From the NCBI GenBank assembly GCA_018524725.1, contig JAEUWP010000333.1:124001-188000 (forward strand): a stretch of 64,000 bases of DNA, in the 5' to 3' direction. The DNA is from Podaxis mareebaensis (lineage: Eukaryota; Basidiomycota; Agaricomycetes; Agaricales; Agaricaceae). Under the pieces are notes generated by a model. It searched no databases. It was not told where the DNA came from and worked only from the letters and a program-made list of their open reading frames with translations. The translations under genes and the position numbers were made by a program. This document shows, in pieces, positions 29,759 to 49,084 of this stretch. Position 1 is the first letter of the stretch, and each line of letters opens with the position of its first letter.

Positions 29759-32700
29759 ATGCCCCCATCCGACTTTGCCAACGCTGACATCAACCAGGTC
29801 GTTGATGCCCTCACTACCGATGAAGCTATTCTCCTAAGCGCCGGGGTTGGATTTTGGCACACCGCCGCCATCGAAAGACTTGGGATTCCAGCTGTCAAGG
29901 TGAATTATTATGTACCAGATGCTCCTGATGCCGCTAACACCGTCCTAGGTCAGTGACGGACCCAATGGAATCCGAGGCAACCATTTCTTTATGGGCACCC
30001 CGGCCAAGAGCTTACCAGTATGTGGTCCTGATCTTCTTCACAATTTAAATATGTATTGACGATATTTTAGTCTTCCACGGCGATGGGCGCCACTTTCGAT
30101 CGTGAACTCCTAGAGGAAGTAGGCCTCAAGCTCCTTGCTCGCGAAGCTAAGTTGAGAGCCGCATCTATTGTCCTCGCTCCAACTTGCAACATCCAACGCG
30201 TTAGTTTCTCGTTTTTGTCCGATCTTTAGCGTTCACGTTCAACTCGTTTTCTCTACAGAATCCTCTTGGTGGAAGGGTAATTATTCTGATAACGTTGATA
30301 ATCGTGACAATGATTAACGTCATTTTTTTAGAGTTTTGAGAGTTTTTCCGAAGATCCCTATTTGTCTGGTATCCTAGCAGGCGGATATATTAACGGTGTT
30401 CAGAAGGGCGGTATTGGATCGACTATCAAACACTTTGTGTAAGCGCTCCACACCTTCAACGTCGTCTCAAGCTGACCAGCCGGTAGCGGAAACGACAAGG
30501 AAAATGATAGGCTTGGTTACGACAGCGTCATCGATGAGCGGTCCCTGAGGGAGATCTACCTTCTTCCGTTTATGTTGGCGCAGAAGTATGCTTCACCGTG
30601 GGCCTATATGACTGCGTGAGTGGGAATCACCCGTAAATAGGCCTTTGTTGACTCTGAGCTCCCAGCTACAACCGTGTCAATGGTATACATGTCTGCGAAA
30701 ACCCGGACATTCTACAAAAGATTCTTCGAGACGAGTGGAAATCGGATGCTATGGTGCGTTAAAACGTGCTTGCGACAGACTAAGATCCTCATTCTTGGCC
30801 TTCATGATACCCTAGGTCATGAGTGATTGGTTTGGTACATACAGCGTCGATGCTGGCCTCAATGCCGGTGTCGATCTCGAGATGCCCGGTCTTAATAAAT
30901 GGCGTACTCTCGACCAAGTCAACCGCTCCATCCAGGCAAGGAAAGTCACTCCCCAAACCATCAAGAAACGCGCTCGCAAAGTTCTTGAACTCATCCAGAA
31001 ATGTGCCAAGGGCGCACCTGAGGTATGTTATCCATTCTCTGTCACTGAATGCATAGTGAACACTATGGTAGATCTTGGACGGTGATGGTCTTGAACGCAC
31101 TGTCGATTCTGAAGAGGATAATACCCTCATGCGCAAGTTCGCTGCCGAGTCCATCGTTCTTCTCAAGAACGAGAAACGAGTGCTCCCTCTTGACGCCAAG
31201 AAGTTGAAGAAAGTCGCGATTGTCGGTGGCAATGCCAAGGCTCTCGTCCTTTCTGGAGGAGGGTCCGCTGCGCTCAAGGCGTCCTATTTCATCTCGCCTT
31301 ATGATGGAATCGTTAAAGCCTTGAAGGAGGTCAACCCCGATGTTGAGGTTTCCTATAGCGAGGGTGCTCGAGGTAAGCTTTTCACGTTGTGGAAAAGAAA
31401 TGCCGTCCGCTGATTGGATGTTAGCTTATAAGACCATGCCTTCCTTGGACTATGACTTGTTCACCGAGAACGGCGAGCGTGGTTGGATTGGTACCTGGCA
31501 CACTCATGAGAGCGACGACAGCCTCGTCCCCATTGAGGAACCCGTGAAAACTCAATACATCGACGAGACGAGGATCTTCATCAGTAATTCATACCCTGCG
31601 GGGATCACCAAGAAATGGACACTTCGACTTAAGGGTTACTTGAAGCCTCGCGAATATGACTGCAAGTTCGAGTTCGGTTTGACTGCCGCTGGAAGGGCTA
31701 AGGTTTGATTTATGAGCCTTCCCCTTGCCTTCAATCAGCTCAATGGTTTTTCTGCAGCTATACGTTGACGGGAAGTTGGTTATCGACAACTGGACGCGCC
31801 AACGTCGTGGTGAGGCCTTCTTTGGCTGTGGATCTGAAGAAGAAAAGGGCATTGTAGAGTTGAAGGCTGGCGTGAAACATGCAATCTATGTCGAGTTTTG
31901 CAATGTCCGTGCTCCCGCCGATGGTGATGAAGACGAAGCGATCATGGACAGGTATATTTCCGTCGTAACATATCTCGTTCAGCTGTGGCTGAACCATTCC
32001 GCAGTAACCCTGGTGTCCGTCTTGGCGGTGCTGAGGTTCAAGATTCTGATGAGCTTATGAACTCTGCAGTTGCCATTGCCAAAGATGCCGATGCAGTCAT
32101 CGCAGTCGTTGGCCTCAATGCCGACTGGGAAACTGAGGGCTACGACCGTACCACCCTCGCTCTCCCTGGTCGAACTGACGAACTCATCCAGAAGGTGGCC
32201 TCTGCTAACCCGCGCACGGTTGTCGTCACTCAATCCGTAAGCCAAAACCTCCCTATCTCTTTTCTCTTGAGATGCTAGTGTCTGACCTACCTTTCTAGGG
32301 TTCTGCGATCACGCTGCCTTGGGTCGATGATGTCGCTACCCTTGTGCATGCCTGGTACCTCGGCAATGCAACTGGTGATGCTATTGCGGATGTGTTATTT
32401 GGCAAGCATAACCCATCCGGTAAACTTTCGTTGACCTTCCCTAAGAGATTGGAGGATGTTCCTTCGCATGGATTCTTCCACTCCGAAAAGGGCAAGGTTC
32501 GCTATTCCGAGGGCCCCTATGTGGTACGTCGCGCAGCGCCGTTGAACAGGGTTGTGGAATCTAACATTGCTCATAGGGCTACAAACACTATCAGCACCGC
32601 AACATCAAGCCCATCTTCCCCTTCGGGTAAGCTCTCGAGCGTTAGGTGTCATTATTGACATTACTTACTTTGTCAACTCCAGTCACGGCTTGTCATATAC

Positions 32701-33097
32701 CACCTTCACCCTCTCCAACCTCAGACTCTCTAAACCCGTCGTCACCGACGACCAGTTCAGCCTCAAAGTAACCGTAACCCTCACCAATACTGGAAGTCTC
32801 CCCGGTTCCCAAATTGTCCAACTCTACATTGGCCTTCCTCGTACATCTGAGCTCACTCATCCTCGCTGGCAGCTCCGCGCATTCGAAAAGGCCAGGGATG
32901 TCCGGCCTGGAGAGAACTGGGAGGTCAACCTGGTGTTGGACAGGCTTAGCGTATCGTATTGGGATAAAGAGTGGGTTGTCGGGAATGGCGTCTATGATGT
33001 TAGGGTTGCGTTCACGAGTGAGGAGGGTGTTGGGGTGGGACAGGAGGTGTTTGGACAATTCAAGATTGAGGAGGGTTTCGGATGGACGGGTCTATGA
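29759..33097 (+). CDS. GH3 beta-glucosidase with PA14 insertion, probably intracellular
   Basis: Hydrolyses beta-glucosides such as cellobiose. ATG 29759, no signal peptide. About a dozen introns; the first (29900-29948) joins AVK to [10 protein letters not shown]. Order: GH3 N-domain ([60 protein letters not shown] with the nucleophile Asp), GH3 C-domain start ([15 protein letters not shown]), a PA14 module ([35 protein letters not shown]), GH3 C-domain rest ([20 protein letters not shown]), and a fibronectin-III-like tail ([12 protein letters not shown] to FGWTGL). About 830-850 residues, as in yeast KmBglI-type enzymes. No break seen. Confidence 0.93.
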
Positions 33098-35376
33098 GTG
33101 ATAGCACGAGGACATGTGATACTTTGGAGATATGTATTTTGTAAATTGTAAGTATTCAAGTATCAGTATGTTGTATCACCAAACGCAAGTGAATCGATAT
33201 CGAACATGATGAGCAACTAACCTTGGAAGAATGTTGCCCTCAGCGGCTACAAATGCTTTAGTGTGATTCCGGCGGATGAATTGGGTTAGCTTACGACCAG
33301 GAACCTTGTCAGTCCTGCGGGGGCATGCATTTGTCTATCACTTGATGCCCAGAACATACCAAGCACAGCGTTCAGAGCAGTCTTAGAGTATGGTGCTCCA
33401 TATGCAGACGATGTGATGAATGACGTCTGAGCTCATAGGACATGTCTGTAGGCGGCTGATTCGAGAACACTGTTTCAAGGGTTGAATATCGACGAGGGAG
33501 AATTCCACTGTGGACACTGTAGTTCACCGGGAAACTACGACTGGGACTCCGGACACTATGGCAGGAATACTGCGTCGCTCGTTCCCTTGTTTGGTGACAT
33601 ACACTCTCAACTGGGTTCAACGTTCAGGGCTTAATACCACGATGTCGACGACAGGGGCCCCTTGATATCCACCTAAGCGACAAATCGTAAAGTACCACCA
33701 CCAAAGTGAATAATAGAACTCAAGAAACCCTCCATTGCACGCTCTCTCTCAGGGAAAACACACATTGGTGTCTCAGTCCGACTAATAACCTGCCTCCCGA
33801 CTCTTACTGTAGTCAATGATGCGGAGAACAACGGTTGCATAGAATTATACTGACTGTGACGTCTGAGCTCAGGATTGTTCCAGTCCTCATAACATTGAAC
33901 GAAAGGATACAGCAGGGAAATTTAACAGTAATAATGAGGTATTTTCTTGACTTGTTACAGACATGCATACAAGTACGCACAACCCCACCAATGTTGGATC
34001 AAACCCCCTCCCTCCTGCAAGACCAAAAAAAAAATAAATAAAGAATCATAGGGCAACCTCGTGAATGTTTAACAATGCCGTAGTATGCGCACCGGCACAA
34101 TACGAACCCGAATGCCCGCAGGAATCCCAGCACCACAAGGCTAAAAGCTTGTAAGCACTCACGTGCTGCGTGCCCTACACTGCCCCTACAACAACATACA
34201 ACGCGTTCTTTGGCTTGCTGAGGTGAGGTAGCATCTAATTTTACATTGCACTGGCGATGGGAGCACACGCCTCGGGGATCACACGACTCACTTTCTAAAG
34301 ACCCCAACAAGAGTGGTGGTGTGGGTGAGCCACTTCGGCTCTTGATAGATTGTTCAGATTCCTTCTGTGTTTTGATATGCCACCACTCGGTCAACTCGGA
34401 GTGGTATTTGGTTAACCGGAGCCGACCCACCTGGATGATTTTCTACCCCCGAATGGGATTCGACGTTCCATGAGATCAGGCTTTCACTGCTAACTGCTCG
34501 GGCTTCAAGCTTCAGGATTTCATTTGGCTTCCGGGGTCCTACAGGCGGTTTCGGCTCGATGCCCGCCCTCATGGGTGTTGGCTATGTACCACCTGACTAA
34601 GCTCTTCTAGACTGATGCTTCCTCGGCTTCGGTAGGGTTAAGATTAGCTCCAAGTGGTGCGTTGCGGTGCGGTTTGCGCATGGGGCTGCTGTACTACAGC
34701 ACGGATGGAAGGGAACCAGAATCCAACGTGTCAGTGTCAAGGTGGTGCAGGAGAGCACTGCGACTGAGTACCACTGATTTGTACAATATCATACATGTCC
34801 GACTCTTACTTGGAACGCTTATATCAATCAAGGTGTACGATTTGATGGCTTAGTTTATGAAATCCGACGACCAACAAGGGATCACATCAAAAAACTTCAA
34901 CTTTCGATCACTACGACGACCAGGTTGTGATCGATGATCAGTCAAATCTACTTACAAACCACAAAATACCTACCAAGATACCTACCAAGAAAAACAATGT
35001 TAAATAGTTCCAAATAGTGAGAACGAAATACAGAAACACAAGGCAAAGAAGGGAGGAAGCAGTTACAGACGTATATATGCGTATCGCGAATTGTTAGGGA
35101 CAAAGGAGCGGCAATAAATAGATATAGAGGATATAAAAAATGGGATACGAATAGAGACGGGACACGGAGGACACGAGTCAAAGTTCGATAGGAAGATCTT
35201 CAAAGACAGAATATCAAGGGAAGGAGTGGGAATGGGAATGAACGTACGGCATGACTAAACGTGACTGGACATGGCACAAGGGTAGGGGGAGCAAGATATC
35301 AACTGTGAGGCATAGAAGTATACATGTTTTCGATGTTTATGCGGTTTTTCAATATTTCACGGTCGACTGAGTTCGT
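33098..35376. other. 2.3 kb without a supported gene
   Basis: Open frames are short and lack family motifs. A minus-strand stretch 34354-34572 ending RVDRVVAYQNTEGI has a transposon-like feel but nothing could be tied to a family. Small direct repeats (ataccTaccaag twice near 34967-34990) and AT-rich 3' UTR-like DNA near 35000-35200. Confidence 0.45.
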
Positions 35377-37024
35377 TTACTGGTTCGCAACCTGGACGAT
35401 CGAATGTCAGAAAGACGGATCAATGGGTAAACGAAGAGCAGCGCGTACCTTCAGGACCCGTCTAGGTTCCTCTTCATCCTCCGACTCGTCTGCGTATTCT
35501 CCAGGTTTACCTCCAGGCGCCGCTGAGAACGGGTTGGGCAATGGCGGCGCTGGCGACGCGGCACCCTGGGCATGGGTATTATGCGGCATCAAAGGCGGCT
35601 CATCGACGACGTAGCCGTCATATGCCGCGTCAAGGTTCTCTTCAGACCTCGAAGCGGGTATAGGTGGTGGTTTCTGGTTCGCAGGAGTGGCATAAGCACC
35701 GAAACTGTTGGGATATCCGCCTTGAGCCGGCTGTTGTCCATAAGCGCCGTTGTTATTGGCATTGTAAGGATCGGATGGGTGCGACGATGGACTAGTACTG
35801 CTGGTCATGGTATTGAGCGACTTGTTCCTTGATAAAGCGCTATAGTCGGTGTGTTGAGTATACTGCGATGGTCGCCTGTTCAGATCGAACTCGGGACTTC
35901 CAGCTCCACGTATCATCCCAGGTGGGTATTGTGGAGCCGTACCAGTTTGGTTAGGGGCAGCGAAAGCGGCATAGGGAGATGATCCCTCGGTCAATCCAGC
36001 GGCGTATCCGCCATCGCGCATGCTTCGGGCCCTGGCGACGCCAATACCGGCAGCGCCAGCAGCCGCAGGAGCAGCATAGGCACCTGCGTCAAAGTACTCG
36101 CCTGGCCTAGGACCAGGCCCAACATGGGGCAGCTCGCGCATGCCATAGCTCTCCTGTACACTCATGGGTGGTTGGTTGTATGTCCCATGGGACATGTCGG
36201 AGAACTTGCCGCCACCAGCACCACTCGAAGCGCCGTATCCGCCTGGCCGGAATTCATCATCGTCATCGTAGGCAAAGTTGGGAATTTGGGCATTGGCAGC
36301 ATCGCGTGCTGCAGCTGCGATCTCATCATCGAATTTCTTGGCGCGACGGCGACGGATGCCGTTTGTGATGAGGGCGATGAGGATAGCAAGGACGATAAGG
36401 CCAACGACGGTGAAGACGCCTGCTACTGCGCCTGTGTTTTTGAAGAATCTAGAAAGAGTAAAATGAAAGAGGGGTGGTTAGTGAGAGGAAGAAGCGTGGT
36501 GGAGGGAGCGTGGGACTTGCCCTTTGCTGTTGCCATTCGAAGCGTCGGCTGAGTTTGTGGGGGCGACAATCCGCGAAGAGGACGCAGTAACGACGGAAGT
36601 AATGGTAGTGACACCACCCCCGACTCCGGTAGTCACGATCGCAGAGGTTGTTGGAGTAAAAGTTGGAGTAGTGGAGGTAGTGGAGGAGGTCGAGGTTGGG
36701 GAGGGCGTCGTGAGAACGGTTGTACCTGAACTCGAGCTAGTGGTAGATGGACTTGTAGGAACATTTGTGGTGGAGGTAGTTGAGGAAGTAGAGGTTGGAG
36801 GGGTTACAGGAGGCGAAGTTGTGTCTGAAGTAGTAGTTGGCGGAGGTTGGGTAGTCGAGGTAGTGGAGCTGGTGGTGTCGGGTGGGGGTGGGGGGAGAGT
36901 CCTGTGGATAAGGTGAGTATATTATACGGAAGAAGTAGATAAGACTTGCACTGGTGGAGAAGATGCTGTGAAAAGGATCAGTATCAGGTGTAGACTGAGC
37001 AGAAAAACACACACTCGACGACAT
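35377..37024 (-). CDS. Ser/Thr-rich single-pass membrane protein
   Basis: Type I layout. The outer part is Thr/Ser/Pro-rich (repeats of STTSTT, ending GVGGGVTTITSVVTASSSR), likely O-mannosylated. An intron follows NSADASNGNSKG. Then comes one helix (GAVAGVFTVVGLIVLAILIA), a basic stop (NGIRRRRAKKFDDEIAAAA), and a long cytoplasmic tail rich in Gly, Pro, Ala and Tyr (FSDMSHGTYNQPPMSVQESY). The last intron joins RRVLK to VANQ and a stop at 35377, a tail I associate with this fungal family. The start is uncertain: the ATG at 37024 does not splice cleanly in phase to the Thr-rich exon. Reminiscent of cell-wall stress sensors (Mid2/Wsc type) but without a WSC domain. Confidence 0.75.
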
Positions 37025-37102
37025 CGCGCTCAGCGGGGGAGAACAACAAACGTATATTTATTTCCTTTCTTCCTACAATTATCTCCTGCATTATGTAATC
37101 AT

Positions 37103-39403
<2,301 letters not shown>

Positions 39404-39446
39404 GGTTAGCTGAGTCAAGGTGAGCGCAAGCGTCCAAAAGTAAGTA

Positions 39447-39456
39447 CTTATATATG
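39447..39456 (-). promoter_or_regulatory. TATA box of GMC gene F
   Basis: Minus strand tcatatataag about 45 bp before the ATG. Confidence 0.5.
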
Positions 39457-39845
39457 AATATGTCTCTCACGAGCAAAGGGGGGTACGTCAGTGTAAACTT
39501 CATAGAAATCTATATGGATTCCACAATGGGTTCCACGGGGTGTAACCATCGTCAGCTGATTGAAAAAAAACCCGTGGACATCGCTAGTGGGAGTGAGCAC
39601 ATCCACTGAGTTGCGTCAGGCACCAAAGTGCATCTTATGTAGGTATCGGCGTTAACTCGCTATCAGTGCCTTCACATTGAGAGTCGTAGAGAAAACCAGA
39701 ATCTGCATCAAGTCAAGTTTTGACTGCTAACGTTGAACACTCTAGGGTGTAAAGAAGTTACACAGATGAGAAACGAGCTGAACAAAAATAGCATATAATT
39801 CAGACTCTATCACACGACTATTTCTGTAACTTCTTAACCATTAAA

Positions 39846-43993
<4,148 letters not shown>

Positions 43994-44736
43994 TCAGTCC
44001 CGGAATCTTTCCGACAGAAGCAGAGTTATCGCGAGGATAACGCTCTCCAGCATTCCGTGACTTATGATGAGTTCGCTTGCCTCAAACACGGTCGTCCCAT
44101 CTTTTGCGGGATAAATTTTTCCGAGTTGTTGATGTCTATTGAGGGTATAGGTGTAAAACTGTCCGCAGTCAAATGTTACATTAATCATTTCTCTCCCCCG
44201 TGTAATTAGGACTCGGAGGCACTCACATACATAGCGTCCCGCGCAAATTGCCAGGTATAATGTTTCCCGTGAAATTGCATAAAGCGAGAACTACCAGTAG
44301 GTGAACAACCAATCAATTCAAAACAGCAAGTGCCTCACCTTTGGTCAGGTGACAGAGGAAGCCAATCCTTGCCTTTCTGCTTCCCAACGACCCCATATAA
44401 TTCCACTTCGGGTCCTTGCGGCTTCCATACGATATATCCAACGGGAGTTCCATTTGGGCGTTGCAGGGAGGTATAATCATACCCATCTTGCGCCATATTG
44501 ATTTTATATACGATGAGACGTGTGTCGGAATCGACAACATCGCACCGCCGGATGAGACCTTGTCCTTGTGATGTGAAGACCAATCGCTTTGTCGAAGGAG
44601 TAGGACCATCGGGGTACGGGAGCGCACCGAACGTCGGAGGTTGGCTCGAGATAGTAGGTCCAGGACGTTCATTAATAGAAGACGGGTTGGCGGGGTTGTA
44701 CCAACCTGCCTGAGCATAAGGATTAATACCGTACAT
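43994..44736 (-). CDS. DUF6593-domain protein 1
   Basis: ATG 44736 gives MYGINPYAQAGWYNP. Introns 44291-44338 and 44159-44226 join LSPDQ-SSRFMQFHGKHYTW and ARDAMY-FYTYTLNRH. Pattern of the basidiomycete DUF6593 family: a start like LVFTSQGQGLIRRCDVVDSD, PVGYIVWKPQGPEVEL in the middle, an aromatic YTW strand, and a closing helix (MLESVILAITLLLSERFR). About 205 residues. No enzyme motif; function unknown. Paralogue at 48361-49084. Confidence 0.85.
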
Positions 44737-45243
44737 ACTGGATAAAATGGGCGGTGGGAGATAGAAGAAGAAGAAAAGCAAGAGAGTAGAAAAGTTGGCT
44801 CGTTGACACCATCGAGGGGAACTTTGGGATTATATATAAAAACGAGAGGGGCGAGGAGCAGGGCTCACACAAGAGGCATCGGCGCGAATCTTTTGGGGAT
44901 GATGCAAGGCGCAAGGAGACGGCAATACTCTGTGCAAGAGCCTACCCGCACCACAAAACCAGGGGCTCTCTGGACTACCGCGTTTGATCCAGCAAGTTCA
45001 GGTCTCGCATTCGCCACCAATCACGGGATTTCAAAGGTGTATCACTTTTGTCGGTTACACATGAGGCATACAATTATATAGCGCTCAGGGATGTATTGGA
45101 ACCAGTGAGTAAAGTCCAAAGGGCGGCACTATCTCGTCAGAAGTTTTCATGCTGAAAACGGCGGATCAAGAGTGCAAATCAAATGATCGCTTTTGATCCG
45201 GTTTTGGCCATAATTATGGATCATCGATCAGCGCCAGGTTCGG
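44737..45243. other. Upstream region of DUF6593 gene 1
   Basis: TATA-like tatatataa near 44831-44840. No further gene recognised. Confidence 0.45.
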
Positions 45244-45528
45244 ATGTCTGGTGAGAATTCGGTCGACAATCATCCCGATGGTAGCTTCAGCTCCGTCTCA
45301 ACTTGTACAGGAATATCCATGTTGTCTAGACAAATTGCCTTTGTCTCCGTCGCTATACTTGTTTTTCTTACTTCCATGGCAATCTTACTCATACTAAACG
45401 CTCAATTCACTACTGAACTGGGCCACGAAACCAGTTCAATAGTCTGTGGACCCCTGGTCTATTCAGGGCTAGAACCACCAAATATGGACCGCAATTTCTC
45501 AGTACGCATGAGTAATGTTGATTGCTGA
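45244..45528 (+). CDS. Possible small single-pass membrane protein
   Basis: 94-residue open frame from ATG with one strong helix (IAFVSVAILVFLTSMAILLI) after a polar Ser-rich start. No family recognised, no intron needed. It could be a real small gene, a first exon, or chance; nothing downstream to about 46560 extends it convincingly. Confidence 0.35.
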   Translation: MSGENSVDNHPDGSFSSVSTCTGISMLSRQIAFVSVAILVFLTSMAILLILNAQFTTELGHETSSIVCGPLVYSGLEPPNMDRNFSVRMSNVDC

Positions 45529-46561
45529 TCATTACTCGGCCACGAGCGCGAAGTAATCGGCGCCGAACGTTACTCCTCCTCGCGTAGAGGTATGGAACAG
45601 TCTCACTTTTCTGAAACGTCGTCATTTTCGATTCGTTCTCGAGCCTCAGCGCACGTATCAGGTTTGTCGGGCTCCGAATGCAGTGACATTATCATCGGAA
45701 AATATTTGAATAGCGCGCTGGAATAGGAGAGTTTATCGAGCCATCCGGGGTACGCGCTTAAGTGACACACAACACTAATGTCGCTCTAAGCGTAGGGAGA
45801 GTAGCCGCCGGTGGTGAGTGCATTTGCCCGCAGAATTTTTAATTATTGTAGTTGATGTTCTTGGCGCCTTTATGCAACACATTTGTGATCGCTTCAACAT
45901 CCCAAAGGATCATCAATTTGGTCGGTCAAAAGTCCCGCACCCTGTTGCTGCTGTCAACAGCTCTAAGCAACTTGTCCGAACAGACTATGCGCTCGACCTT
46001 TTAATTACACGTATTATCACTTGCTACCTGCACTTCCCACACGTGGTCTGCCTTGATCTGGGATCATTTGAACTAACATGGGGCCCTGGAATATATCCCT
46101 CGAGGCATACTCTGATGTCTCGGAGGCCCGATATGTGGATGCAAAATCTGAAAAAGTGCCCGGTTCTGGGCGGATGCCCAGAGCCATCGCCCCGAATTGC
46201 AAATGTGGGGGCCTAATTGCCCAGAAGAGGTCCACAAAGTAATTACGAGTGGATGCTGCAACGTATCAACTCGTACCAAGGCTGACCGGCATCAAAATAG
46301 GCGGACCGTGGACAGACCTCCGCGGTTCCGCCTGTGGCCGCCGTAAGGGTAGGTGGATGCAGAGCGTATTCAGGGATAGATACATTCAGGCCTTGGCAGC
46401 AGCATCAACCCTGAGGAATGAATGCTCTGATGAGCGCCGGCCTACGCCAACACATATTCGGTCTAAGCTAGTCCTCAGGACGTCTGGTGTAGTTCGCAAT
46501 TCAGTGGATCCAATTTTTGACGTGGCCCTTGCCTGAGCTTCCTGGCTTCTCCTGAACCGCC
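45529..46561. other. Intergenic; no supported gene
   Basis: Open frames such as 45818-46216 have no recognisable content. Confidence 0.4.
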
Positions 46562-48154
46562 ATGTCTTCACCTACGTCCACACCACCATCCCCCCATGAG
46601 TTGGAGAGCAGGTTTGCTTCATGTGTCATCTTTGTGCATCCCAGTCGAGGCTCAATTCCCTCCACTAGGAATGGTCCAATTGTACGTCCACGTCATTCAA
46701 AGAAAACCCTCGACAGCAGTGACCATTGGCGACTCAGTTTGTTGGATTCACAATCGATTGCTTATTATTTGGCCTCCTCATCGCCCAAATCTGTATGGCA
46801 GCCGGGTCATATCTTATGATTCTTACCAGGTGCTGACCAGCTATATCAGGCATGTACCTTCGGGGACGCAAATGGCATCGTGATGGGCCTATTATGCAGG
46901 GCTTGGGTGCGTGCGAGAACGGCCTGAGATGCATTAATGACCAAGACGTCATTCTTTCTCAGTCTACTTTTTGTCCTCAATTGAGCTATTCCGACTTGTT
47001 GTCGTGATACAGAGTGTATGGGGACTACTCATAGAGCTGAGAGCTCGCCCTGGGGGGGTTGTAATCTCTACGCCACTTGCGGTGGCCCTACCATCGCTAG
47101 CTGGTTTTGGTGTGTATCTCCTTGTTCATGGTTTATTGTCCTTTTAACATTTCTTGCACAGAGTCTGCTATTGTTCAATGCTTCTTCGCGTGGTATGTCT
47201 ATCGCTCATGTTGCATGAAGCTTGCGCTAACATAATCATAGGAGGATATGGTCCATGAGGCGAGGAGAAAGGATATATTGCACGGTGGTAACGATCATCG
47301 TCATGGTTAGTCATTCGTTCGTCCTCAGCCTTCTATGGACCGCTCATTGCCTCTGAGAAGATTACTGTCATACAAACGGCAGGTTCCGTGGGCTTAAGCT
47401 ACTATGTATGTTTTCGGTCGTGAACCTACGCTTTTCGACATAACTGAAGAGAATGGCAGCTCAGTGAGGCAGCAGCGCAGGTCCTCAATCCGAAGGGAGT
47501 CCCTGGAGCCTCCCTCTTCGCTACGGTGGGCGCTTTTGGCTGAGTCTGTTTTACGCAAATTATTAAGTCCCTTCCTCAAAGATTTGGCTCGTGGGGAACT
47601 TTGTTTGCGACCTTTTCATCGTTTTCGCAATGGCGGCTATTGTAGGTCTCGTGATTGGAGGTTTTCCTTATTGATCTCACCCGGGGTTCGCCACTTTAGC
47701 TGATCAATGTACGGAAGGAAGCCACGTTTAGAGAAACGGAAAAGCTCATTAGCTATATCCTCCGCCTGACTGTTGAAACGGGAGCATTGACCGTTCTAGC
47801 AGCTGCCGTGATGCTCGGGTTGACCTTAAGGTATCCGAGGGAGACATATTTTCTTGGAATGTACGTTGCTTGAAAACTGTGGTTCTCTCTCCTGCTGACT
47901 CTGATTAGACTTTACATCCTGGGTGGATTGTATGGATAGCTCTCATACATTAGAATCGGAAACTGACTGTGTCTTAACAGGTACACCAACATTTTTCTTT
48001 ACCTCTTGAACAGCAGAAAGAAATCACGCAAACCATATAATAACGAAATCAATCTCCACCTCGCGGATACGTCGCCGGTCACACATTCGATATCTATCTC
48101 CCAACTCCCTGAAGGAGACGACTTGGCATCGCGAGGACGAGGCTCCAAAGGTTG
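46562..48154 (+). CDS. DUF6534-type seven-helix membrane protein
   Basis: Many small exons. Secure parts: AIVQCFFAWRIWSMRRGERI with the next helix CTVVTIIVM (about 47165-47303); LVGNFVCDLFIVFAMAAIV (about 47588-47645); RKEATFRETEKLISYILRLT and VETGALTVLAAAVMLGLTL (about 47710-47830); LYILGGLYTNIFLYLLNSRK (intron joined at tt/gtatgg...cag); and a polar tail to TGA at 48152. The Q.FFA.RIW, D..I and TG.LT..A features are those of the DUF6534 family, very common in Agaricomycetes and of unknown role. The 5' exons (ATG 46562, MSSPTSTPPS) are not resolved; the first helix may be GFTIDCLLFGLLIAQICM. Decay of the 5' part is possible. Confidence 0.72.
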
Positions 48155-48360
48155 AACGGTCCAGATACTGTAAAGCTCTACCCCTTCATTGAAACTGGAC
48201 ATACCGGGCGAATTTACGTGTCACATGGCTTCTTGATGGATCTTTGGCTTATGGTATCGAGGCACCATGTGGCGGGCAGGTTCATACGAATCGGACAAAA
48301 TCGTAGCACGATCTATCTTATAACACAGATATCTATCACACATTATTATTGACACATGTG

Positions 48361-49084
48361 TTAATCAAAACGTCGACCAGAATGCAACAGGACAGTCACC
48401 ATTACAGCGACATCCAGTAAGCCTGCCTGAACGGCGGAAGTGGTGATTTCTAGGAGGACACCCTGGTTCATACGAGTTATTCTGACCATCGGTTGCCCTT
48501 GGTCGTTGTCAAGTGGATGAAGCTGTCATTCGTTAGGAGCATTTACTTTAGAATCAAGCTCACCGAAACTTACGGAGGTTGCATCGTTCAAGGTCTTCCA
48601 AATATACCGTTTGTCATGAAGATCCATGAATCTGCCCCTGGAGAGCGTCATGCCATGCCAGTGTCGAGACGTCAATCCCTTAATGCCAATCAGAGACCAG
48701 GGCAACACACCTTCCATCCGGACTTAGTTCCAGAAGCCTGGAGGCCCGTTGTCTCTGAAATGAACGGAACACCTCAACCTCTGGGTGTCGTTGCCAATCA
48801 ACAACTCCCGAGATCTCTCCATCAGCGCGCTTGATTGTTGTCTCCCCAAATCCGCGCTTGTCCGTGGTGATTTTATAGGACTTCTGAAAGTTGGCATCTG
48901 TGACATCGCAATTCAGGATATCCTGGTCCCGGCTTGAGAATACGAAGGTAATAATGTTTGGGGAGAGAACAGGGATATAGTGAGGCAATGCACCAAATGT
49001 TGGAGAAAGCCTCTGATCGGGAAGTGGAAGGCCATGTGTTTCGACGTTGAACCAGCCTCCCTGAGCGTAGGGGTTACCGAACAT
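48361..49084 (-). CDS. DUF6593-domain protein 2
   Basis: ATG 49084 gives MFGNPYAQGGWFNVETHG, close to the start of the paralogue at 43994-44736. Introns 48638-48710 and 48523-48573 join SPDGR-GRFMDLHDKRYIW and NDATS-LHPLDNDQ. The end matches the family (LLDVAVMVTVLLHSGRRFD). An in-frame upstream ATG at 49216 would add a signal-like stretch, but the shared NPYAQ.GW start favours 49084. The gene tail lies 206 bp from the DUF6534 stop, convergent. Function unknown. Confidence 0.85.

Noticed and set aside
34354..34572. Minus-strand frame ending RVDRVVAYQNTEGI, possible retroelement tail
   Set aside because: No integrase, RT or RNase H motif nearby, and no LTR pair found; too little to name a transposon.
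36524..36916. Plus-strand frame rich in Val/Glu (VVEVVEEVEVG)
   Set aside because: Antisense shadow of the Ser/Thr-rich exon of the minus-strand membrane protein.
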